From NCBI GenBank assembly GCA_934098485.1, contig CAKOOH010000002.1, forward strand, positions 62,001 through 126,000: a stretch of 64,000 nt of DNA, read 5' to 3'. The DNA comes from an uncultured Bacilli bacterium (GTDB lineage: Bacteria > Bacillota_I > Bacilli_A > RF39 > UBA660). Below, in pieces: positions 50,846 to 59,127 of the stretch (position 1 is its first letter; the number at the start of each line of letters is the position of its first letter). A model generated the notes under the pieces. That model was not told the DNA's origin and searched no databases. It was given only the letters and a program-made list of their open reading frames with translations. The position numbers and the translations under genes are program-made.

Positions 50846-52229
50846 CATTATTATTTATATTATCTCTTTTTTCTTTCTTTTTATTTTTCTTTTTGGCCTT
50901 ATTTTCTTCTTGCTCTTCTTCTTTTACTTCTGCTTTTATTTCTTCTTTTCTAACCGTTTTATTCATTAATTTAATTAATTTTTTACGGCTGCTTGCAAGT
51001 AAAATTACAATAAGTAAAAGTAAACCCAGTAACGCTCCTAAAGCATACGTAATCATTTTATATAAATGTGTTTCATTAACTAAATAATTATAATCATCTT
51101 CATTAAATAAACTTATTGTCTTATTAATAGAATCATAAACATAAATACTATCTTTTCCAGTAGATACATTCCTTCCCGTGACTAAAAAGTCTTTACTATT
51201 TTCACTAAGTTGATAACCATTTGCATCTACTCCATTTATTTTAATATTTCTTTTATTATAACCTTTTATCTTTACTTCTTTATTAGTTATATAAACTGTT
51301 ATATCATTATTTTTTACTTCATTATATATAGTTACTGACTTTTTACTAGAATCATAAATATAAAAGTTTTCTTCATTTTTACTATTTCTTAAATATATTA
51401 AGGTAATATTTAGTTTTTCATTTTGAAGGCAAGGTACCTCTTCATCATTAAATTTAATTGTTGCTTTATTAAAATTAAGTGGTAAATTTTCTGGTAATTT
51501 TCTTAAAATATTATAATTATCTTGCCCAAATTTATAATTTATTGGATCTTTCTCTGGAACTGTAATATTTATCACATAAGTTTTAGAAGTTCCATTTTCG
51601 GCCGTAACTACTATTTTTGCTTGATTAGTACCTTCTACAACATTCATCTTTCCCGTACCGCTCATTTTGGCTTTACTATCTCTTGTTTTAGCGACAATAT
51701 TAACACTTGTTGTATCTGGTTTTACTGTCACACTATATTCTAGTGTAGACTTATTAAATTCCGGACTAATAGTAAATCCCTCTACTCCTAAGGAAGCTAA
51801 ATTATTATCTGATGAATAATTAATTATTACTGGCTCTTTTATTGTTAAAGTTAAATCACTTTTAGATGTTGTTATTGCACTTTCACTATTCCAGTCAACA
51901 ATTTTAGGATTATCGATCGTAATAGAAGCACTACCTACTGCAATTGCTTTAAATTTATAAGTATAAGTCTTTGATGAATAAGTGCCATCTCCATAACCAA
52001 CTATTGAAGGATCTCCACTTATTAAAGATAACTTACTTTTATCATAAGATAATCCATATTGCCAAGAACCTAACGTATCCGTACTACTTACCTTTACAGT
52101 TACCGTAACCGTGTTATTTAATGTTACTCTTGTTGAAGATACTGTTGCTTTTATAGAGCCACTAGCCGCCCAAACTGTTGTTGGTAACATTAATACTAAT
52201 CCTAATAACATTATTATTTTATTTTTCAT
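50832..52229 (-). CDS. Membrane-anchored cohesin-like surface protein
   Basis: A 465-residue protein with a signal peptide (1-21, ending TVWAA), then a cohesin-like beta domain at about 24-135: VSSTRVTLNNTVTVTVKVSS, in parts, with LGSWQYGLSYDKSKLSL and the closing GSASITIDN. A cadherin-like beta-sandwich follows (about 143-225, EFNKSTLEYSVTVKPDTTSV and ENGTSKTYVINI, in parts), a less clear repeat region, one membrane helix (about 385-405, ALGALLGLLLLIVILLA) and a highly charged Glu/Lys cytoplasmic tail. It is the second gene of an operon whose first gene ends in a dockerin, so I infer that it docks that enzyme to the cell surface. Confidence 0.78.
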   Translation of the reverse strand: MKNKIIMLLGLVLMLPTTVWAASGSIKATVSSTRVTLNNTVTVTVKVSSTDTLGSWQYGLSYDKSKLSLISGDPSIVGYGDGTYSSKTYTYKFKAIAVGSASITIDNPKIVDWNSESAITTSKSDLTLTIKEPVIINYSSDNNLASLGVEGFTISPEFNKSTLEYSVTVKPDTTSVNIVAKTRDSKAKMSGTGKMNVVEGTNQAKIVVTAENGTSKTYVINITVPEKDPINYKFGQDNYNILRKLPENLPLNFNKATIKFNDEEVPCLQNEKLNITLIYLRNSKNEENFYIYDSSKKSVTIYNEVKNNDITVYITNKEVKIKGYNKRNIKINGVDANGYQLSENSKDFLVTGRNVSTGKDSIYVYDSINKTISLFNEDDYNYLVNETHLYKMITYALGALLGLLLLIVILLASSRKKLIKLMNKTVRKEEIKAEVKEEEQEENKAKKKNKKKEKRDNINNNENQE

Positions 52230-52241
52230 ATTTCCTCCTTT

Positions 52242-54197
52242 TTACTGCTCAATTTTACTTACATTTAATATATGTTTTTGTACTTTCAATAAATCAACAA
52301 TATCCACTACCCCATCTTTATTAACATCAGAAGCCTTTAAATAAGCATCTGCGACTTTATTAACACCTAATATATGCTTTTGTAATTTTAATAAATCAAC
52401 GATATCAATTTCACCATCACCATTATTATCACCATACATTACAATTGCATAATCACTTGTTCCATTACTTGTAAGTTTTAATGTCATTCCTGTTGAAAGC
52501 TTACTTTGAACATTTATTTCTGATTTAGCATTAGGATAATTAATATATATTAAATCATTTAAACTCTTAGCATCACTTCCTAAATCAAAACCACTTATAA
52601 AACCACCATCATTATTTATTTGTAATTTAGCAAGTATTTCATCAGGAGTAAGCATAATTTCATCTAGTTTTTTTATTGTTATTTTATATACTTTAGTGCT
52701 TCCTCCTTTACTAGTTACAACTACTTCATTTGTTTGTTCATCATTATTTAAGTCAATATCACCCATACCTGTAATGGTACTATTTATATCCGTTGCAACC
52801 GCATTAATAGTAACTTTTGTGGTATCTTTACTTACATTACAAGTATATTCATAAGCACTAGAAATAAAAGATGGCATTAAATTACATCCAGTAACATTAA
52901 GCATGCTAAGAGTTGCATCTTCACTATATTCTTCGCTTAGTGAAGTAAGCACTGGCATTTCCCCTTTAAATACCGGAACGCTAAACATAAAATTAGAATC
53001 TAAAAATCCAGTTTTATAATATGCCTTATAAGAAGAATAACTTTCTGTATATGGTGCCCTTACATTTTGCATATACTGATTTGTATAATAACTATCTCCT
53101 GCTAAATCAAACTTTTGTAAATATAAGGTATTTTGTCCATAAGAAACATAATCGCCAAGTAAATTTCCGCCTCCAATTATTGCAGCATAGGGACTATTCC
53201 AATTTTTCTTTTTCGCATGAGCAAGGCCATTATGAATAACATCAGCTGCAGTTTCCCCATTTGCTTTTATATTAAAGAAATTATAAAAACCAGGAAATTC
53301 TTTATCATCACCAGATGAAAGTGCCGAACCATTGCTTCCTTGTTCTTGTATTACTCTACTAACTAAATGAATTGCACTAACCGTATTCGCTTTTCCCGAA
53401 TCATAAAAAGTTTGAGCATAAGAAATATTAACCTTTTCTCCCGCATCATTTATGTAAAAAGCATCACCACTCATAAATGTATTATTAAGCATTGCTTGTA
53501 TAACATCCAAAGTTTGCGTTGCTTCATCAAAGCCTAAAACTTCAAACATAAACACATGTCCATCATTCAAAAAATTTCTAGGATCAATATAATATTTTAT
53601 TGTTTGCTTTGAAGCAGAATACCATCCACCACCAGCAAATTCCTGATATACTCCATCAACATAAGCGCCATCTTCAGTATTTCTTAAAGAAACATTATTA
53701 CCACTAATTAAATTAGTACTTATATATTTTGTTTCACCTGCAATAACTTCATCAAAAGTAGCATTTACGTTATAAGGAATAAAATTCCAATTAGGATGTA
53801 ATGCTTTCAAAGTTGCTATCTTCGTTGCATAAGATAAAGGAAACCCCATCGACTGATACTCATTAATTAGTGAATCAGTTACTGTTACATCCTTTTTACT
53901 AACAAATTCTTTATCATTTTTCTTTTTTAAAATATATCCACTATACCAAAAGCCACTATATTGTAAAGTAATTTTATAAAAATCTCCCTCTTCTCCAGTA
54001 ATTTCAAAAGCTTCCGGATATGAAATATAAATATCTTGTTTAGTATCGCTTTTTAATATATCACAAGAAGTTGATGCACATACTCTTACCGCCACATTTT
54101 TTGTATCTTTGGTTATATTACCAAGTATATATGTAGTATCCGCCTGAACATTTATCGTAAAAGAAAACATTATCAAAAACAATAAAATAAATGTCAT
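52242..54197 (-). CDS. Secreted N-acetylglucosaminidase with SH3, cadherin-like and dockerin domains
   Basis: A 651-residue secreted enzyme. Order: signal peptide (1-19, ending VQA); bacterial SH3 domain (about 25-95, VRVCASTSCD and FYKITLQYSGFWYSGYI); glucosaminidase domain (about 200-380) with the catalytic-Glu helix HLVSRVIQEQGSNG and YNFFNIKANGE; cadherin-like domain (about 430-515); and a C-terminal two-repeat dockerin (about 588-648) with calcium loops DNNGDGEID and DVNKDGVVD, each followed by IVDLLKxQKHIL. It cleaves the peptidoglycan glycan chain. The dockerin is of type I appearance. It lies 12 bases upstream of the cohesin-like membrane protein gene, its likely anchor. AGGTGGT precedes the ATG. 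Confidence 0.85.
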   Translation of the reverse strand: MTFILLFLIMFSFTINVQADTTYILGNITKDTKNVAVRVCASTSCDILKSDTKQDIYISYPEAFEITGEEGDFYKITLQYSGFWYSGYILKKKNDKEFVSKKDVTVTDSLINEYQSMGFPLSYATKIATLKALHPNWNFIPYNVNATFDEVIAGETKYISTNLISGNNVSLRNTEDGAYVDGVYQEFAGGGWYSASKQTIKYYIDPRNFLNDGHVFMFEVLGFDEATQTLDVIQAMLNNTFMSGDAFYINDAGEKVNISYAQTFYDSGKANTVSAIHLVSRVIQEQGSNGSALSSGDDKEFPGFYNFFNIKANGETAADVIHNGLAHAKKKNWNSPYAAIIGGGNLLGDYVSYGQNTLYLQKFDLAGDSYYTNQYMQNVRAPYTESYSSYKAYYKTGFLDSNFMFSVPVFKGEMPVLTSLSEEYSEDATLSMLNVTGCNLMPSFISSAYEYTCNVSKDTTKVTINAVATDINSTITGMGDIDLNNDEQTNEVVVTSKGGSTKVYKITIKKLDEIMLTPDEILAKLQINNDGGFISGFDLGSDAKSLNDLIYINYPNAKSEINVQSKLSTGMTLKLTSNGTSDYAIVMYGDNNGDGEIDIVDLLKLQKHILGVNKVADAYLKASDVNKDGVVDIVDLLKVQKHILNVSKIEQ

Positions 54198-54280
54198 TTT
54201 ACCACCTACTATTCTTTACCATTATATCAAAATTTATATTATTTGTTAAATACTGCTAGTATATTAGACATTATATTAAC

Positions 54281-54308
54281 AAAAAAAGACTAACCTAAAT
54301 TAGCCTTT
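54281..54308 (-). terminator. Terminator of the coiled-coil gene pair
   Basis: Minus-strand AAAGGCTAA / TTAGTCTTT (one G-U) around six bases, then a T-run. It overlaps the stop of 54307-54594. Confidence 0.7.
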
Positions 54309-54594
54309 AAAGTTTTTCAATAATCGCGCCATTTTTTTCTAAACATCTGATCAAATCTTTTGGATCATATTTAGCAAATATTGCTTTAAATTTATCAGGA
54401 TTCTTAAAAAACATGTGTGTATGATTTACAAAAATATCTTTATAATTTTTAATTCCTGTATCTTTTAATATTTGATAGTTTGTTTTTACCACCCTAGGAA
54501 AAAGTTTTAATTTTTCAATGACATTTCTTGGAAGAGTTCCTCCTAAATGATTTATTTCATCGCTAGAAAAATCTAAATTTTTTAAATAATCCAT
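54307..54594 (-). CDS. Small soluble helical protein, function unknown
   Basis: A 95-residue protein, MDYLKNLDFSSDEINHLGG followed by helices and ending CLEKNGAIIEKL. Phrases such as LPRNVIEKLKLFPRVVKTNYQIL and HMFFKNPDKFKAIFAKYD (in parts) suggest two helix-hairpin units, somewhat like the C-terminal part of the preceding coiled-coil protein. Its ATG overlaps that gene's stop by one base, so the two are translationally coupled and may form a complex. I recognise no family. Confidence 0.55.
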   Translation of the reverse strand: MDYLKNLDFSSDEINHLGGTLPRNVIEKLKLFPRVVKTNYQILKDTGIKNYKDIFVNHTHMFFKNPDKFKAIFAKYDPKDLIRCLEKNGAIIEKL

Positions 54595-56315
54595 TACTTA
54601 CCTCCTCCAATATCTTTTAAATGTTTAGCTTTAACAATTAATTCTGTAATATCTGTATCTTTCGCATTCTGACCATAGCTTTCAATTACTTCATTTAAAT
54701 CATAACTATTAATTTCTGGTAAAGTATCAAGTACTAAACCAATATTAGTAGTAGTTTGATTTGCTAAAAGAAGTTTATTAATCATCTTTTCTAATTCTAA
54801 TGAAGACATATCAAAAATATGAACTGCTTCATAAACATTTTTTAAATCAATATTATTGTTTTTTATTACATCAATTATTTTTTTAAATAAACTTTCATTA
54901 TAAACGGAAATTAAATAATCCCTATCTTCCTCATTAAATAATTTTTCATCTAGTCCATTATTTACACAAAAGTCTTTAAAATTTTGCTCATTATTATTAA
55001 CTACTTCACCAGAATTTATTGGTTTTTCTGATACCACTTCTGCTTCTTCATCAGTATCAAAAATATTTTTTTCATTTGTTACTTTAAAATCTAAAAAGTC
55101 ATCATCTGTTGGAACATAATCCATTTCTTTTCCAAACTTTTTCTCATCAATCTTTTCACCAAAAATATTTTCATATTCTTTATCGATTGAATCATTTAAT
55201 GTTTTAAAGTCAATTTTTTGCGTTTTATCATGTTCAAATAAACTTACAATATCTGATTTATCATCATCGGCTATATCATCGGTAATTTCTGAAACTTCAC
55301 TATTAATGTTTTCTTCTTTTGTTTCTTCATTTACATCTTCTCTATGACTTATGAAATTAAAAATATCATCATCTTCTTCTAAGAAGCTATTTTTAGTAAA
55401 TGATTCATCTTTTTTACTTTCTTCCCCATCAGGTCCTTTACTGTCTTTTGCTCTTTCCATAGTTTCTGAAACCTTTGATGAATCAACATCCTTATTTTCA
55501 AAACTGATTTCTTCATTTAAAGTATCGTTCTTTTCTTCATTAGTTATTTCTTCTTTTTCGTCTTCCAAAGAAATATTTGTCTCATCATTTTTTTCTTCCA
55601 AATCTCCATTTACATCATTATCATCTTCATCTACATTTGTAAATGTTGGTCCGAAATCATCTTCAGCTTCTTCATCACTTTCTTCTTCAGCAATTGATTT
55701 TATTTCATCAAATACCGGTCCATCATCCACTACTTTAGTTTCATAAATAGGTTCAAAAGTATAATTTGAAGAAGTATCATCATCTGAAGAATCTTCCTCT
55801 TCTACTACTAAATTATCAGGATGTTCTTCACTATAATTAATAATTTTATTTATTTCCGTTTCATAATATTTTAAAGCGGCATCTAGTTCATCTAATTTAC
55901 TTTTTTTAACATCTTTATCTTTTTTAAGACTAAGAAGTAAATCTTTAATCATTCTTGCTTTTTCTGTAAGTTCATTAATTTGATCTTTATTCTTATTAAT
56001 TTCATGTGCTCTAGAAGAAATCTTCATATTAATTTCTTTATTTGCTGTTTCTAATATCGCATTTAAATCTTTATTACTAAACTTACTAGTTAAATCTGCT
56101 AAGTCTTGCTCTAATGATTCGATTTCTGCTTCTAAAGATTTAATATTATTTTTATTTTTATCAACATCATCTTTATATTCTTTAGCCTCTTCAATCTTTT
56201 CATCAATTTTACTTTGAATATTTGCTAAACTATCTTCTAAAGTTTGTTTACGTGTTTTTAAATCTTCAATAATACCTTCTAATTTTCCGTTAATTTCTTC
56301 TATTAATACTTTCAT
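54594..56315 (-). CDS. Acidic coiled-coil cytoplasmic protein, function unknown
   Basis: I use the Met at 56315 (MKVLIEEINGKLEGII), spaced from AGTAGGTTGG, which contains the alternative TTG start. The 573-residue protein has a long N-terminal coiled coil (about 1-165), a strongly acidic, Asp/Glu/Ser-rich, presumably disordered middle (about 170-450), and a compact helical C-terminus (about 455-573) with NNGLDEKLFNEEDRDYLISVYN, in parts. There is no signal or membrane segment. The layout suggests a scaffold or cytoskeletal/segregation-like protein. The divergent neighbour is yfhO. No family is recognised. Confidence 0.6.
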   Translation of the reverse strand: MKVLIEEINGKLEGIIEDLKTRKQTLEDSLANIQSKIDEKIEEAKEYKDDVDKNKNNIKSLEAEIESLEQDLADLTSKFSNKDLNAILETANKEINMKISSRAHEINKNKDQINELTEKARMIKDLLLSLKKDKDVKKSKLDELDAALKYYETEINKIINYSEEHPDNLVVEEEDSSDDDTSSNYTFEPIYETKVVDDGPVFDEIKSIAEEESDEEAEDDFGPTFTNVDEDDNDVNGDLEEKNDETNISLEDEKEEITNEEKNDTLNEEISFENKDVDSSKVSETMERAKDSKGPDGEESKKDESFTKNSFLEEDDDIFNFISHREDVNEETKEENINSEVSEITDDIADDDKSDIVSLFEHDKTQKIDFKTLNDSIDKEYENIFGEKIDEKKFGKEMDYVPTDDDFLDFKVTNEKNIFDTDEEAEVVSEKPINSGEVVNNNEQNFKDFCVNNGLDEKLFNEEDRDYLISVYNESLFKKIIDVIKNNNIDLKNVYEAVHIFDMSSLELEKMINKLLLANQTTTNIGLVLDTLPEINSYDLNEVIESYGQNAKDTDITELIVKAKHLKDIGGGK

Positions 56316-56383
56316 AAGAGCCAACCTACTTTCCTATTCTAAATCGATTATAGCAAACATTACCATAAATATCAATAATTATA

Positions 56384-56412
56384 TTTACTTTAAAATAGCA
56401 AATTGATATGAT
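56384..56412 (+). promoter_or_regulatory. Promoter of yfhO
   Basis: TTTACT (56384-56389) is 17 bases from TATGAT (56407-56412); the ATG follows 16 bases later behind GGTGAT. Confidence 0.55.
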
Positions 56413-56427
56413 AAATATGGTGATTAT

Positions 56428-58905
56428 ATGAAAAATAAAGATACTCTAAAAAGAAACGTTTTTGCCTTTTTAATACCTATACTCATCTTATTAATATCTT
56501 TAGGTATAAACAAATTTTATCCCTTTGGAAATAAATTACTTACTATGTTAGACGGCTACAATCAATACCCAGGATTCTTAAATAGTTTTATAGAATCCCT
56601 AAAAAGCCATCAAAGTCTTTTTTATTCTTTTAAAGGTCTTTTAGGTTTTAATGTATTTGCTAATTATGCTTACTACACGTTAAACCTTACTAATTTATTA
56701 TTCTTATTTTTTAAAAGCAGTAACATCATAAATTTTTACACATTTAGTATCATTTTAAAAATTGGTTTATGCAGTTTAACCATGAATATTTTTTTAGAAT
56801 ATTTAAACAAAAGTAAATCTAATTTATATTTTAGTATTTGTTATGGGCTTTCTATTTATAATCTAACTTATTATCTTAACTACATGTGGTTTGATAGTAT
56901 TATCCTGCTCCCCCTAGTCATATTAGGAATTGAGAAAATATTTAAAGAAAATAAATGTTTAACTTATCTTATATCCTTATCACTAGCAATAATATGTAAT
57001 TTTTATATGGGGTATATGATTTGCATCTTTAGTGTCTTATATTTTATTTACAAAAGTATCACTAGTAAATTTAATAAAAATATCTTAAAAAAATATTTAA
57101 TATCCTCTCTGCTCGCCGGCTTTCTTAGTGCCATATTTATATTACCAACTATCTTTGAACTTATTAATGGTAAAGGAACTTTATTTACTAATTATACAGA
57201 AGATTATTTTAAATTTGATTTAGATTTTATTAATGTTTTTTATAAGTTAACATTTGCCTCCTTTTCTAACGGCGACTTAGAATACGGAAATCCTAATATT
57301 TATGTTTCTATTTTTGTTTATGTTAATCTTATTATGTATTTCTTTAATAAGAATATTAAGTTAAAAGAAAGAATTACTTCTCTATGCTTATTTGCGTTTT
57401 TCTTATTATCAATGAGTTTTAATTTCTTAGATTACTTTTGGCAAATGATGCAGATGCCTATTTGGTACCCGGTAAGATATGGTTTTATTTTTGATTTTTT
57501 TATTATTTTACTAGCATATAAAAACTTTCAAAACTATTATAAATTTAAACCACTTACTTTAATTATTATTGGCCTAATTATCATCATCTTAAGTATTACT
57601 GGCTTTTTCACTTCCGGAAATTTAAAAGATCCTGAAAATATTATGGCTAAATATATTTATCTTGGTATAAGTCTTTTATTTATTATTTACTACATTCTCA
57701 TCTTAAATAGTGACTCCTTTAAAAAATATGTAATTATCATCTTAATTATTGAGCTATCACTAAGTACTTACGTTGCCTTTAGAAATAATGGTAATGAAAT
57801 AACTAAAGAAGAATTTTATTCTCAGTATAATTTAAATAGTGAAATTTTAAATAATCTTAATACAAGTCCTCTTGAAAGATTATCTTTTGAAGACAAACCT
57901 ATTAAAAATAATGGATTATTATTAAATTATAATGATATTAATTTATTTACTTCTGTGCGTAACAAAAATACTATTGAAGTTTTAGAAAAATTATTCAATA
58001 CAAGTGTTTTAGATGATTGTAACGTTAATTACTTATATAATAATCCGATAACTAACTCCCTATTAAATATAAAATATTACATAACAAAGACTAATAATCT
58101 TGATTACTACGAAAAAATAAACACAATAAACGATTACCAAATATATCAAAATAATGATGTAACAAGCATCGGTTTTCTAACTACTAAAGAAATTACTAAA
58201 TTAAAATTAACTGATAAATATATCGATAATATTAACAAATTTGTAAAAACAATAAATAATAGTGATATCAACATTTTAAAAGAAATAGACTTAAAAGATT
58301 CCACGGTGTCATGTACTAGTTTCTGTATAATTAATGGAATTCCCGAATTTAATTATGAATATACATCTGATAATAAATATTTTCTATTTGTTCATAAAGA
58401 TAAAACCAGTACTGATAAATCTAATTATCAAATTATAATTAATGATAAAACATACACTAATCCAAACATTCCTTATTTAATAAATAACAAAGATGAAATA
58501 AAAATTCAAATAACTACTGAAACAAGTAAATCCAATAATTATAAATATCATGTTTACTTAGTTTCTTATGATGAATATCTAAAATTAATTCAAAACATAA
58601 ATCAAAATAAAGTAAATAATATAGATTATATTAGTGATAGTAACTTCACCTTAGATGTAAACGCTAAAAACGATGGTTTATTATTTACTACTATTGCCTC
58701 TGACAATGGCTGGAAAGTTTATGTTGATAATGAAAAAGTTGATTTTATAAAAATTTATGACGGCTTAATTGGAATTAATCTAAGTAAAGGAAATCATAAA
58801 ATAAAGTTTACATATACACCTAAAGGATTTAAAGAAGGCACTATTATAAGTATAATATCTTTAATAATAAGTGTAATTTATATTAGAAAAGAAAGAAAAA
58901 ATTAA
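56428..58905 (+). CDS. yfhO: YfhO family multi-pass membrane glycosyltransferase-like protein
   Basis: An 825-residue protein with about 12-13 membrane helices in the N-terminal 460 residues and at the very end, and a large outside domain (about 470-795) ending FTTIASDNGWKVYVDNEKVDF and KGNHKIKFTYTPKGFKEG, given in parts. Early GNKLLTMLDGYNQYPGFL and the NLYFSICYGLSIYNLTYYLNYMWFDSIILLPLV segment (in parts: CYGLS, YLNYMWFD) are YfhO signatures. YfhO is a GT-C-fold enzyme that glycosylates lipoteichoic or wall teichoic acid with lipid-linked sugars in Bacilli. Length matches the family (about 850). Confidence 0.9.
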   Translation: MKNKDTLKRNVFAFLIPILILLISLGINKFYPFGNKLLTMLDGYNQYPGFLNSFIESLKSHQSLFYSFKGLLGFNVFANYAYYTLNLTNLLFLFFKSSNIINFYTFSIILKIGLCSLTMNIFLEYLNKSKSNLYFSICYGLSIYNLTYYLNYMWFDSIILLPLVILGIEKIFKENKCLTYLISLSLAIICNFYMGYMICIFSVLYFIYKSITSKFNKNILKKYLISSLLAGFLSAIFILPTIFELINGKGTLFTNYTEDYFKFDLDFINVFYKLTFASFSNGDLEYGNPNIYVSIFVYVNLIMYFFNKNIKLKERITSLCLFAFFLLSMSFNFLDYFWQMMQMPIWYPVRYGFIFDFFIILLAYKNFQNYYKFKPLTLIIIGLIIIILSITGFFTSGNLKDPENIMAKYIYLGISLLFIIYYILILNSDSFKKYVIIILIIELSLSTYVAFRNNGNEITKEEFYSQYNLNSEILNNLNTSPLERLSFEDKPIKNNGLLLNYNDINLFTSVRNKNTIEVLEKLFNTSVLDDCNVNYLYNNPITNSLLNIKYYITKTNNLDYYEKINTINDYQIYQNNDVTSIGFLTTKEITKLKLTDKYIDNINKFVKTINNSDINILKEIDLKDSTVSCTSFCIINGIPEFNYEYTSDNKYFLFVHKDKTSTDKSNYQIIINDKTYTNPNIPYLINNKDEIKIQITTETSKSNNYKYHVYLVSYDEYLKLIQNINQNKVNNIDYISDSNFTLDVNAKNDGLLFTTIASDNGWKVYVDNEKVDFIKIYDGLIGINLSKGNHKIKFTYTPKGFKEGTIISIISLIISVIYIRKERKN

Positions 58906-58913
58906 AAAAACAC

Positions 58914-58949
58914 AAAAAACTCTTTTGTACTTAAAACAAAGGAGTTTTT
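58914..58949 (+). terminator. Terminator of yfhO
   Basis: AAACTCTTTTGT pairs with ACAAAGGAGTTT (one G-U) around seven bases, then a T-run. Confidence 0.75.
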
Positions 58950-59127
58950 ATTTGTTTAAATTTAGCATAATTTTTATTAAAAAACTGCAAATAGTATTCT
59001 TTGATTGTAAGATGCCTGTTAAATATAAATCACTATCACTACCAATATTATTGTTTTACGAATTTGATTAGGAACACCTAATGCTTTAATTACAGCTTTT
59101 TTATTTTTATACAAAAGTGTCTGTAAA
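58950..59127 (-). other. Intergenic DNA with a possible decayed coding remnant
   Basis: On the minus strand one frame reads KKAVIKALGVPNQIRKT and, after a shift, another reads SDLYLTGILQSKNT before stops. The peptides look protein-like but I cannot name a source. There is no ribosome site or intact frame. Confidence 0.25.

Noticed and set aside
55351..55746. Plus-strand Ser-rich open frame inside the coiled-coil gene
   Set aside because: It is the antisense of Asp/Glu-rich codons and has no start signal.
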